Program-made: the position numbers and the translations under genes
From: Basidiobolus meristosporus CBS 931.73
Taxonomy: Eukaryota; Basidiobolomycota; Basidiobolomycetes; Basidiobolales; Basidiobolaceae
DNA: 64,000 bases
NCBI GenBank assembly: GCA_002104905.1
Contig: MCFE01000102.1
Span: forward strand, 62,001-126,000
Reading direction: 5' to 3'
Notes under the pieces: model-generated
What the model was told of the DNA's origin: nothing
Database searches by the model: none
Seen by the model: only the letters and a program-made list of their open reading frames with translations
Part shown: piece by piece, positions 46,588-56,123 of the stretch
How positions within the stretch are numbered: position 1 is the first letter of the stretch
How the letters are laid out: the number at the start of each line of letters is the position of its first letter

Positions 46588-47129
46588 GAAAAGCCATGAT
46601 TTCTAAATGCAAGTTCAAACCTGTAGTTCCCATATGTGTAGGCTTGTAAGCCTTTTTTGTTGTCACTGATCTTCATTATTGCTGACCAAGTAACACAGTT
46701 GGTCAAACAAAGCTTCCATCAGCTCTTGAGACTGAAGTAAATATGGTGGGCTCTGAGTATTATTTTATGACTAGGAAATCAGTCAATAAGGAGCCATTAA
46801 CACTGAAGAATTAAAATGAAGTTGTGAACCATCATGGCTGACATGGTTACTCAGCCAGTTGGCTCAAGTAGGGAAAAACTCACACCTCCGATGTTCTCAA
46901 CGGTTGTCCATAGGTCTGTCAAAAAGTTTGATTAGACAATAGAAACTGAGACATCACAAGACAAGGAATTCAATGAAGGGGGACGGGATGCCATGGTTTT
47001 AGTGAGCAGGATGGATGATGAGGTTGGAAAATTTCCATCGATTTCCGGCCACCAATAAATCCGGCTGAATTCAACAGTGGCCGAATAAATTCCCTGGGCA
47101 GTACTCCTTTCCACCTGACCACCTAGAGC
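46588..47129. other. Intergenic: boundary between transposon nest and genes
   Basis: I see no gene or repeat. Base composition changes from AT-rich to near balanced between about 46,850 and 47,150. The last 300 bp should hold the promoter and 5' leader of the Swd2-like gene; no clear TATA box is seen. Confidence 0.6.
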
Positions 47130-48904
47130 ATGCCTGATGAAACGATCACCTTAACACCTTCGGTAATCTCCTCTTTCAAGGTAGCCAGAACGTTTCGGGA
47201 TGTGACGAGGCCCACCACCTCGTTGAGCTTCGATGATCGGGGCGAATTCTGCGTGGTTGCCTCGGCTGATGACAGTATACGCTTATATGATTGCTTGGGA
47301 GGAAAGTAAGTGGCGTTACAGCGTTTCACGAAAGTCCCTCCATCGAAACTTATCCCGCCTCTCTCCCACCATAAGACTTAGCAAGAGCGTTTTCAGTAAA
47401 CGATACGGGGTTCATCTAACTCGATTCACCCACCACCAAAACAACGTGCTTCACTCGTCGACGCGGGAGGAAGGTAAAGATCTTTTTGAGGAAGACTCAC
47501 TGCACGGTAACTTACCAAGAACCCTTACCCTCACCCTAACCCTAGACGCCATCAGGTACCTCTCGTTACACGACAACAAGTACATTAGGTTTTTTCGCGG
47601 ACACAAGCGTCGGTAAGGAGCTTTAATTGGAAGAGCGTTCTGGAGTGACCGACCCCGCTTACGCACTTTTTTTCATATCAGAGTGGTAGCGTTAGACATG
47701 TGCCCGCTGGACGATCAGTTTCTCTCCGGTAGCTTGGATGGCACCGCACGTTTGTGGGACTTACGCACGCAGAATTGCTCGGTCAGTGTCCCCGCCAATA
47801 GCTGTTCTTGATCAACAAGGGGGCTGACTTCTTTCGTCTCTCTAGGGCGTAGTGAAAACAACCGGCCGCCCTTGTGTCGCGTTCGACCCCTCTGGAGTGA
47901 TCTTTGCCACGGGCTTGGAATCCTCCACCATCCGACTGTACGATTTAAAGAATTATGACAAGGTAAGTTGGGGTTACCACCCTTTCCACCTCCTTCACAC
48001 TGTTCGACCATGTCGTCGACTCACATGAATTCTTTTCTGCAGGGCCCCTTTGCCACATTCCTAACCCAAGAGGTATTGAGCAAAATGAACGGATATACTC
48101 CAGCGGAATGGACCTCAATCAAGTTTAGCCAGGACGGGGCATTCCTCCTGGTGACCACCACCGGAGATGTTCATTATGTGCTGGATGCCTTCAACGGGGA
48201 TATCAAACACCAATTAACTGGCCATCATCGACTAGGCATTGATGGTGGTGAGGAAGCAGGGTTCAGCCCCGATGGCAAATCCGTCTATTCAGGTATTGTG
48301 AATCGTCCACCTCCCCCCTTCACCACCGCACCTCAATTCCAACTCTTTCTACTTTCAATAGGATCTCACAACGGGGCCATATGCTTCTGGGATCTACAGA
48401 ACCCTGCGCCGAACGGCCGCCCGGCGAAAACCCTGCCCGGCCACGTGGCGCCGGCCAAAGTGGTCGGATTCAACCACCAGTACGCGATGATGGTTTCCGC
48501 GGGAATGAACTGTGAAATGGTAAGTGACGAGACGAAGAGAAGTGAATTGATGTGAAGCGAATCGACCCAAGTTCCCCATCGCTTCCAAGCTATGAAGATT
48601 GGATGGTTTTATGAAGAGTCGTAGAGCAAGCCAGAGGCCAGTCGATTCGTGAATCGACTGGACTTGACCAGGGCAACCGACATTTCATTGAACTCGTATC
48701 ATACGTCGATTTCGTCACGGTTACCCCGCGTAATGGTGGCGATCTCTTCAGAAGTGACCTTGATATGATGCTGAAATGAGACAAGCCATCGCTCGTTCCC
48801 CTCCCACGTTTTCCTGAATCCCACTAACTTTCCCCTACTATTCACAGGCTTTCTGGGAACCTGAGATTAGGCCCCTGGGCTTTGGTGATCGTGACCGTAG
48901 GTAG
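47130..48904 (+). CDS. swd2: WD40 protein, Swd2/WDR82 family
   Basis: Eight exons joined by phase and family match: 47130-47305, 47376-47473, 47546-47612, 47682-47781, 47846-47962, 48043-48292, 48362-48519, 48848-48904 (340 residues). Signature segments are KVARTFRDV at the N-terminus, [23 protein letters not shown], the almost invariant [55 protein letters not shown] and the final CEMAFWEPE. The family acts in the nucleus as a subunit of the Set1/COMPASS H3K4 methyltransferase and of RNA 3'-end processing/termination complexes. Length is normal. Introns are 57-80 nt except the sixth (69 nt) and the last (328 nt). The start is the first in-frame ATG that gives the family N-terminus. Confidence 0.92.
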
Positions 48905-49430
48905 ATGACTTCGCCACGCCCTCTCCCTCCCCCCTCCAGCCTCCGCACCCAACTAATCGCAATTCTCTCGGAGAATCTGAGCACACCATCTCACATTGGG
49001 CATATACCTGATACATCTCATAGAAACCTCCTGTATTCATATCTAATAAATCACCCTCGAGGTCACTTGTCGATTAAAGTTAAGCCGGAATGGGACGATG
49101 CATTATGGACCAGGTGAAACCCACGGGTAGCATTGAATCAGCTTGACTCATCCGTAAATGAACACACCATTGGCACGTTGATCCGATATCGATCTGTCAA
49201 CCCATCCACCATTTTCACATGGGCCATCATCCGGTGGATTCAGAGAGGGTGGGTGGGTAGATGGGAGGTCGGTTGACCACGATTCCCTTCGGAAGCTTCT
49301 TATAGTCCTTAGCGACCTTCGATTCACCGCAAACCACTACCACTCTGGTCGTTTCCATCCCTTGGCTCAGAGTTCGTTAGGCCAACCAAACTGCGACAGC
49401 ATTGCTGAACTTCCTCTTACTGGACACCCC
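48905..49430. other. Intergenic between Swd2-like and NAGS genes
   Basis: The two genes are co-directional. The 526 bp contain pyrimidine-rich stretches and one TGACTCA site (separate entry). No RNA gene or further frame is convincing; the open frame at 48905-49117 has no recognisable features. Confidence 0.6.
49144..49150 (+). promoter_or_regulatory. TGACTCA site (Gcn4/Cpc1 response-element-like)
   Basis: TTGACTCAT lies 281 bp upstream of the NAGS start codon. It matches the core site bound by Gcn4/Cpc1 bZIP factors, which in fungi activate arginine genes. A single 7-bp site is expected by chance about every 8 kb, so the call depends on context. Confidence 0.45.
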
Positions 49431-51300
49431 ATGCTCCGAAACCCTTTTCCCCTTTCTCTCAAGCCTCTCGCCCGGTCCGCTTTGCGGGCGTCAGGGTCGG
49501 GCCGACTAAACGCCTACCGAAGACAACAGCGAGTCTGCCTCTCCGCGTGTGCCGTCAACAACGTAGGCGGTTCAATTTTGCATCCAACTCACCTTCCCGT
49601 CACAGAATCTCACCTTGCCAACGTTGAGCTAGAGGCTGAAAGCCCAACCGTCACCGGAGCCGAAACCGAAGCCGGCCTTCTCCAAACACGACGAACGGGT
49701 AAGTGCCACGTCGCGCTCCAAGGCCCCGTTCCTAACCACTGATCACTTGAAACAGGACCTCATCTACGAGGTATTGAGCACTGTACCTAGCCAGCGTGAG
49801 GCAAGACACTTCTTACGTCGGTTCGTGAACAGTCAGGAGGGAGAGGTGAAGAAGAACCAACGGCCGAAGGAGTACGTGGAGTCGCTGCTCTCCCGTGAGA
49901 AGGCCAATTTCCTTGGCCTGATCAAGATACAGCCCCCTTTTACCGAAGGATTGTTTGACACGGTGGCGCCCACCCTGGTCCACCTGAAACGTTTAGGCTT
50001 GATGCCGATCGTGCTGCTAGACCATGACCTCGAGGAGGTCGAACCCTCCGTTCAGCAAGGGGAGCTCGAGAAGCTCGACCACAGAAAGAGACGGGCTCTA
50101 CAGGAGGCTTTGAAGCTGGTGGACGCCATCGAACACGCTGGGGGCAGAAGCCGGGTTCTGGACGACCAGGTTTTCTTCCTCAGCCAACGCGGTCAAACAC
50201 GGTCCAGCGCAGACGCCCCTTCCGACATCATGCTCAATCCAAACGACCAGGAGGATTACGTTACGGCCCAGCTGAAGGGGGTGTTCAAATCCTTGGAGAT
50301 TGGTCAGATCCCAGTGATCGTCCCCATCGGCACCACCGACACCTCCATCTCCAAACCGGTCAAATCGGACCCTGCCATGATCGCATTGTCCCAGGCGCTG
50401 GGGCGGATGCAGAGCGTGGAGATGGACTCCCATACATCCGTCAAGCTGATGATAATCAATCAAGATGGCGGGATCCCCTCACCACAGCACCACGGTGCCA
50501 TCGGATTCATCAATCTTAAGGACGAATACTCGGAGATCATGGCCAACTTGCAAACAGACTCCACCAATCCATCCAGACGCCATGTCACCACACTAACCAT
50601 GATCAAACAGAGCCTGGAGAACCTCCCGGTGGACAGCTCGGCCATCATTGTCCCCGCCAAATCCTCCCGCCTGTTGATCTCGAACTGGATCCGAGACAAG
50701 CCGCTCTACTCCGCCGGTCAGCCCAAGTCCCAGCAGGCGCAGGTGAACTCGAGTGTGATCCGACGCGGGTTCGAGGTGAAGATCTATCGGGGCCTGGAGG
50801 GGCTGGACATCGAGAAATTAAACAACTTGCTGGAGCTGGCCTTTGCGAAGCCGTTGGACAAGAGTGGCTTCTGGAAACGGGTGGAAACATGCCTGTCCTC
50901 GGTGATCGTCGCGGGAGATTACCAGGGAGCGGCCATTGTGACCAACGAGCACCAGACCCATCCGTATTTGGACAAGTTCGCGGTGGATCCGAAGAAGCAG
51001 GGTGGCGGGATTGCCGATATATTGTGGAAGAAGCTGACCTCGGCTTATCCGGAGCTAACCTGGCGGAGCAGAAAGGACAACGGGGTCAACAAATGGTAAT
51101 CGGCACTTGCATCCCTGAATGAATACGTGCTCACCATTGAATGATCTAGGTACTTCGAACGCAGCGATGGAAATGTACGAATTCCGGATACCAACTGGGT
51201 GCTGTTCTGGTACGGAAGAAATGGAATTGACAATTTAGACGAGTATTACAAGATAGCTAAGGAGATTCCACCCTCATTCCACAGTATGAAACACAAATAG
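49431..51300 (+). CDS. ARG2: N-acetylglutamate synthase, mitochondrial
   Basis: Proposed exons are 49431-49562, 49633-49698, 49756-51095 and 51150-51300 (562 residues). The enzyme makes N-acetylglutamate from acetyl-CoA and glutamate, the first step of arginine synthesis, in the mitochondrion. The first 45 residues are Arg/Ser-rich without acidic residues, as in a matrix presequence. An amino-acid-kinase-like region follows (LGLIKIQPPFTEGLF, LGLMPIVLLD, IPVIVPIGT), then a C-terminal GNAT domain with DKFAVDPKKQGGGIADILW and WRSRKDN...NKWYFERSDGN, diagnostic for fungal NAGS. The ATG at 49431 is the first in frame. The 70-nt first intron removes an in-frame stop and is the least certain join. 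Length is typical. Confidence 0.9.
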
Positions 51301-51784
51301 CATGCAGTACGCGATGATGTATTCGTGATACCCAATGTAATGTAATATATATTAGTAAAACCGCCGTCACATGGAATCCCATTGGCCCGTTAGTCATTGC
51401 GGAGAAATCCCAGAATCATCTGTTCGGAACGGCTTGGCAGGTCAATAGGGTGTCGGTAATTGGTGTAGCATGTAGCGATGAGGAGAGAGCTGCTGGATAT
51501 GAACTGCCTCAACATCCCGATCTAATGAACCGTAATCTACCGTAATCTACCGTAATCTACCGTAGCATATTTCCTGCATCGATTTTCCGCTGGCCATCCG
51601 ATTTTGGAAACGCCGGGTGTCCGGCTTTAGAATTCCCTCCAGAGAAAGGGATTTTTTAAGCGGGACTCGGGTTTCACACCGTGTGATTGGTAAGCGACGA
51701 CCGGACCGACAATATATATACATGTGAAGAGCGCACCAGAGCGACCACTTCAATTGTACAGTTCATATTTTAATTCCCTCCCCA
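51301..51784. other. Intergenic with 10-bp tandem repeat and TATA-like box
   Basis: Three perfect copies of CGTAATCTAC plus a partial fourth lie at 51531-51564. A TATATATATA run at 51712-51721 is about 65 bp before the next start codon and is the likeliest core promoter element. Nothing else is recognised. Confidence 0.6.
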
Positions 51785-52327
51785 ATGGATTTTCGCAAAG
51801 TTCGTAGATGGGTGTCCAACCCCTTCGGTAGCAACCCGGAGAAAAGTCGGTTTTACAAGGCGAGAAGAGCAAATACCGACGAGCGAAGAAGAAACACAAT
51901 CTGTTTAGATTCCCGCCCGATCGCTGATCGTGGCTCAGTCGACCTTCCCCGGCCCGCGCCCATCATCATCCCTAATCCCACCCTTATTCCCTTCAACGAG
52001 GCAATCAGTCGGTCCTCGACCTCCTCCAGCCACCAAAGCCCACTGGCTACGCCCACCCCGACCGCCCCACCCAACTCCCCCGTCGACAACCTCGAACACA
52101 TCTTTCAGCTTCCCATCTCCAGCCAAAGCCACCTGGAGAACCCCAGCCGTACCCACGGCTACAAAACCAAGTTCTCTGGGAAACTCAAACGCATGAAGGG
52201 CATGTTGACGGGTGATTGGGAGATGCAGCTACGCGGTGAGATGCAGCTTCTGGATGGTGAAGCAGAGATCACCGCATACCGCCTGTTGAAGCATGGATAT
52301 CAACCTAATGAGATCGTCTGCGGATAG
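51785..52327 (+). CDS. Small basic protein, possibly CsbD-like C-terminus
   Basis: Single-exon frame of 180 residues from ATG 51785, preceded by a TATA-like run. The N-terminus is basic (MDFRKVRRWVSNPFGS), and the middle is Pro/Ser/Thr-rich and probably disordered. The C-terminal 50 residues (KFSGKLKRMKGMLTGDWEMQ, GEMQLLDGEAEI) resemble the amphipathic helix pattern of CsbD-type stress proteins (GKxKxxxGxLTGDxEMQxxGxxxxxxGxA). That resemblance is my inference. No signal peptide or membrane segment is seen. High-GC codon use similar to NAGS supports a real gene. Confidence 0.65.
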   Translation: MDFRKVRRWVSNPFGSNPEKSRFYKARRANTDERRRNTICLDSRPIADRGSVDLPRPAPIIIPNPTLIPFNEAISRSSTSSSHQSPLATPTPTAPPNSPVDNLEHIFQLPISSQSHLENPSRTHGYKTKFSGKLKRMKGMLTGDWEMQLRGEMQLLDGEAEITAYRLLKHGYQPNEIVCG

Positions 52328-52721
52328 ACAATGAATGGATGGGATCATCGTTGCCGCCTACATCTTCCGTATCATATTCCGTTACTATTACCATTACCAT
52401 TACCATTACTTTTACTACTTCCACTTTAATATAATGTAATCTTCCTCCCACCGCCGACTAATTAGAGCCATTTATTGGAACTTTCTGTGCTGTAATATAC
52501 GTTGTCATGTATTGTTTAATTGCTTTCGTCATAGTAGGTAGGCATCACTGAGCCCACTGGAATGTATCTAAATAAAGCACCGATCTATACATACGTCGCG
52601 TGGGGAATGGTTTGGAGGGATCGTTCGTTGCATAGAGAAATAAGGTGGCAAAGTCTATGAGTGGCTGTACAGGAATATTATTAACAGATTGAGTGATGGG
52701 TAGGGTTCAGCGGAAGCGCGG
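52328..52721. other. Convergent intergenic region
   Basis: Shared 3' region of the 51785 gene (plus) and the Zn2Cys6 gene (minus). It contains a TTACCA microsatellite at about 52388-52409 and AATAAA at 52571-52576. No gene is seen. Confidence 0.6.
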
Positions 52722-55392
52722 TCAACGTCTGGCATTGTAGAGTTGCCACGGCTGGGGTTGGACTTGGGCTTGGGACGGTAAGCCATACTTTGTTGCTTGG
52801 ATGGTGGTTGGTGGCATTGGCTGATACTGTACTGGGGCGAAATCTGCGATCTCTTGGGGAGCGAAGAGCGGCAGGTTGCCAGGCACAAACCCTCGTGGCT
52901 GTTGCGAGAGATCGGTTTCTTTTTTGGGCGATAGCGGCAAGGTCAGTGCGGAAGGAACATGGGAACCTTGATTGTTGAGAGCGACTGGGGAGCAAATGTT
53001 TCTAGAGTATTCGCCGACATACTCGTTCCACTCGTCGAAATTAAACGACAGTGGGACGTTCCATATAGGGGCGCCGCTAGTGTGGTCAAGCTGATTCATA
53101 AGGTGCTGATTGTTGACGGTCATCTCGCTTAATGTATTGGAGGGGGCGCTCGGGTCGAAGCCGACATTGGTGATTGTCTCGAAGGCGGCCTGCAATCCGG
53201 ATAACCTTGTTCCTTCGATCTGGTTGTAGGCATTCTCCTGAACGAGAGTAGGCTCTAGATGGAGAAGAATTGAGTTGCAAAGTCATATCAGCCAATTCGG
53301 ATCAATCTCAGTACCTTTAACCGTTGGAATATTGGTTTCCTCTTGCTTCAAGCGATCAGCCGTTGGGATGGGGCCTGGGATGTTTGCCGAGCCATGGGGA
53401 ATGGAATTGGGAATAGGGCAAGTCACGTAGCCCAAAGAGGGAGTCTGGTTTGCTGGAAGAGGCCCTTCGCCGGGGTATTTTGGTTGGCTTGCTTTGGCAC
53501 CTTGCAAATCTGCACTTGAATCAAGATCAGAATAAGCGGGATCTTGCTCAATCACTCCTTCCAAGGTGATGTTCCTCGCTATCAAGAGCTCCCTTATAAC
53601 GATGTAATACTTCCCAGCGCTGCCCCATCGTTTGCGGATCTTGCTCAGAAGAGACATGTTCTTGGAGAGGTTTTTCTTGGCCAAGCTCTTCAGCTGCTCA
53701 TCCTTCGTCGTCATGTTTGCCAGATGAACGGTGGCAGCAGTAAAGATCGGAAACAACACAAATACCAGGACCTCTTCAAGGCCGGATTCCCCTGAACACA
53801 TATGGGTGATGGCGGTTATACTGTTGGCTGACGTGGTACAGATTTGAAGCGATGGATATGGTGTAGCGCACACCTTGGAGTTCGGGTTGGGGATATAGGG
53901 CCGATGGAGCAGAACAAGAGCGCTGTGGTAGAGAACATGGAGATAAACAATAACATTCGAGGCAGGCTTCTTCCCGTTGAAGTATTGCTGTGGGTTGTAC
54001 TGGAGGTCGGGCGGTAGCTCAACAAGCCATTTATGTAAAGCAGAGTCGAGCTCAAGCAGAATCGCCTCACTCTTGAATGGGTTCTGCGTAGGGTGGGTTC
54101 GAATGGCATAGACATTGTTCATGATCCGACCGAAGATTTCGTGCAGCTTGATCACCTCCACAAACACATCCATACGGGTGCCGGATTCACACAGCTCCTC
54201 AGTGGGTATTTGAGGGAAGGAGGTGTCGCAATGTCGATCATCGATACACAATGGCCGGCCCATAGAGGCGCTAGCGCTGCGGTCCATCACGTAGCATGAC
54301 CACCAGGTCCTCTTTCGCGCTTCCTTTACCGAATCCGACAACGTTTTGATCTGCCACCGATCGGGGTTGCGGTGCAGGCCCAGATCTTCCGCAAGTCGTA
54401 TGGCCATCCCGCTATACACCCAGGATTTCATGCTTCCGTGTGTGATATGGAAGTAGTGCGACAACAAAACCAGGGCCTGAACGTTTTGAAGGGAGGTCAC
54501 ATCATACGACTGATCCAGCAATCTCTTGGCTCGTTTGTAGAAGATCTCCGAGCGAGCGTTCTCCTTCTCCAGCCACCGCGCTTCGGACGAGAGGTTCGCA
54601 GCCAAGGCAAACATGGCGTTAAGCAGCAGTAGGGGAAGCTCCTGTGCGTCGTTTCGGAGCTTCGCCGCGAACTCCTCTTTGTGCAATAACGGGATGATCG
54701 GATTAATATGCCTGAAGTAGATTTCTATCAAATGATCGAACACCGAGGACGATGGCTAAGACGAAAGGATTCAGCTCAGTATCCTTACTGTCGGGTGGGG
54801 ATTGGGTTAGAGGCTTCATACGGAACAGGCCATCTTGATATTTGGCACTGTTTTGCAAAAGGTAAAACCCGGAGCTAAAACCCATGTACCGCACCCTTCC
54901 TTGGTCTTCTAGAGTTAGCTGATTCGCCTCGTCGCTCAGTGCCTCCATGACAAGGTCCCAAACGCCTCTGCCTTCGGTGCTGCTGGCACTGGACTTCTCC
55001 GACTGGGTGATGGTTTTCAACCTCTCTTCGTCCCTCTTGCGAAGTTCGTGAAACTCCGAAGGCCTGGCACGACTTGCCAGACGCAAACGAACATCGTCTA
55101 AGCCTTCGACCTTCTGAAGCTCATTCAGAACACATTCAGCAGCGCGTGGGTCGCTCTGGACCAAGCCACTCAGCAGATGTTCTAATCGATGAAGTTTGTT
55201 TTCGATGGCTTCTATGTATCCTTTTGGAGGGCCTCTCTTCCTGGTTGTTTCCAGATATGTACAGTCGAGGGATAAGGCACCGCAGTTCGAACAGGTGGGC
55301 TGTAGGCCATCGCAGCGGACCTTTTTCCGTCGGCAATTATCACAGGCTTTGCTGACTCGCTGTCGCTTTTGAGCGTCTTCTGGAAAAGACAT
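52722..55392 (-). CDS. Zn2Cys6 transcription factor with Fungal_trans domain (XlnR-like)
   Basis: Proposed exons: 55392-54789, 54724-53315, 53254-52722 (848 residues). The binuclear zinc cluster is canonical: C17-x2-C20-x6-C27-x6-C34-x2-C37-x6-C44, followed by a short coiled-coil (YIEAIENKLHRLEHLL). A fungal-specific regulatory domain covers about residues 205-420 (IYFRHINPIIPLLHKEEF, YSGMAIRLAEDLGLHRNP, RTWWSCYVMDR, SMGRPLCIDD). The C-terminus is Pro/Gln-rich. It is a nuclear DNA-binding regulator; targets cannot be read from sequence. The second intron (60 nt) is secure. The first is chosen by phase (54725-54788) but drops the homologous-looking segment FDHLIE, so its borders may differ. 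Confidence 0.88.
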
Positions 55393-56123
55393 TTCAAAGC
55401 TGCTAAACGGACAATTTTAGGGATGAGGGGTAGTGTGCTAAGTTCTGGGGAAACCGGTGAAATAGTGGTGGTCTATGAGGAGAGAAAGGGAGCCCACCCA
55501 TGACCCAATTCGCTTAAATAAAGCGGATATCAGGATGTGCATGTGGGGATATCCAGTAATACGAAACCGAATCATTTTGGTGCCCATATATACACCCATA
55601 CATACACCCATATATACACTCATACATACTCACGAGGTCCGACTTACAAATACACTTGATATAGATGGCTCGATTATCGGGGTCTTTCGAATCCTTCTCA
55701 GCACATCATGCTTTGAATGGAGATCTGATTTCACTAATCCCAAGGAAGCTATGTCTGGGATATTTCATGGCCCAACAAGGCAGTTTGGCTTCATCCATCT
55801 GCCCTCTATGATGGAATGCACGTAACACAAGGATGATGAAACCACCTCAGCTTTCCAATAGGATTTGATCATTTGATCTTGCCCACGGGCTAGTGATATT
55901 TGCAATTGTGCTGAGCATGCGAATATTCCCGATGATCCATGCAAGGTCCTATTTGGGCAGTGGACTGTTGAAATGGTTTATTGAGTTGCTAGGTCTATTG
56001 AGGGTCTAGGATTTCCTGGTAACAAGTGGCTAGCGGTTGATGTCCATCCAGGAAACGTAGCGGGAATTGGCATAGCCTGGTTGTGGCCATTAAATATTAC
56101 AGCAGATATAGACACGCCTCCTC
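55393..56123. other. Intergenic, 5' of the Zn2Cys6 gene and 3' of the LIM gene
   Basis: Contains a TATACACCCATACATACACC-type low-complexity run at about 55586-55632, on the upstream side of the minus-strand TF gene. A 116-codon plus-strand frame at 55475-55825 spans this run and looks like chance. Confidence 0.55.

Noticed and set aside
47528-47545. Telomere-like CCCTAACCCTAG string
   Set aside because: It is the 3' end of a 72-nt intron of the Swd2-like gene; two partial units only, at a splice acceptor.
50098-50463. Long minus-strand open frames within the NAGS gene
   Set aside because: Shadows of the GC-rich plus-strand coding sequence; the plus frame has clear NAGS domains.
55475-55825. 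116-codon plus-strand open frame
   Set aside because: It runs through a TACACCCATA low-complexity stretch, has no family motif and lies in the 5' region of the minus-strand regulator.
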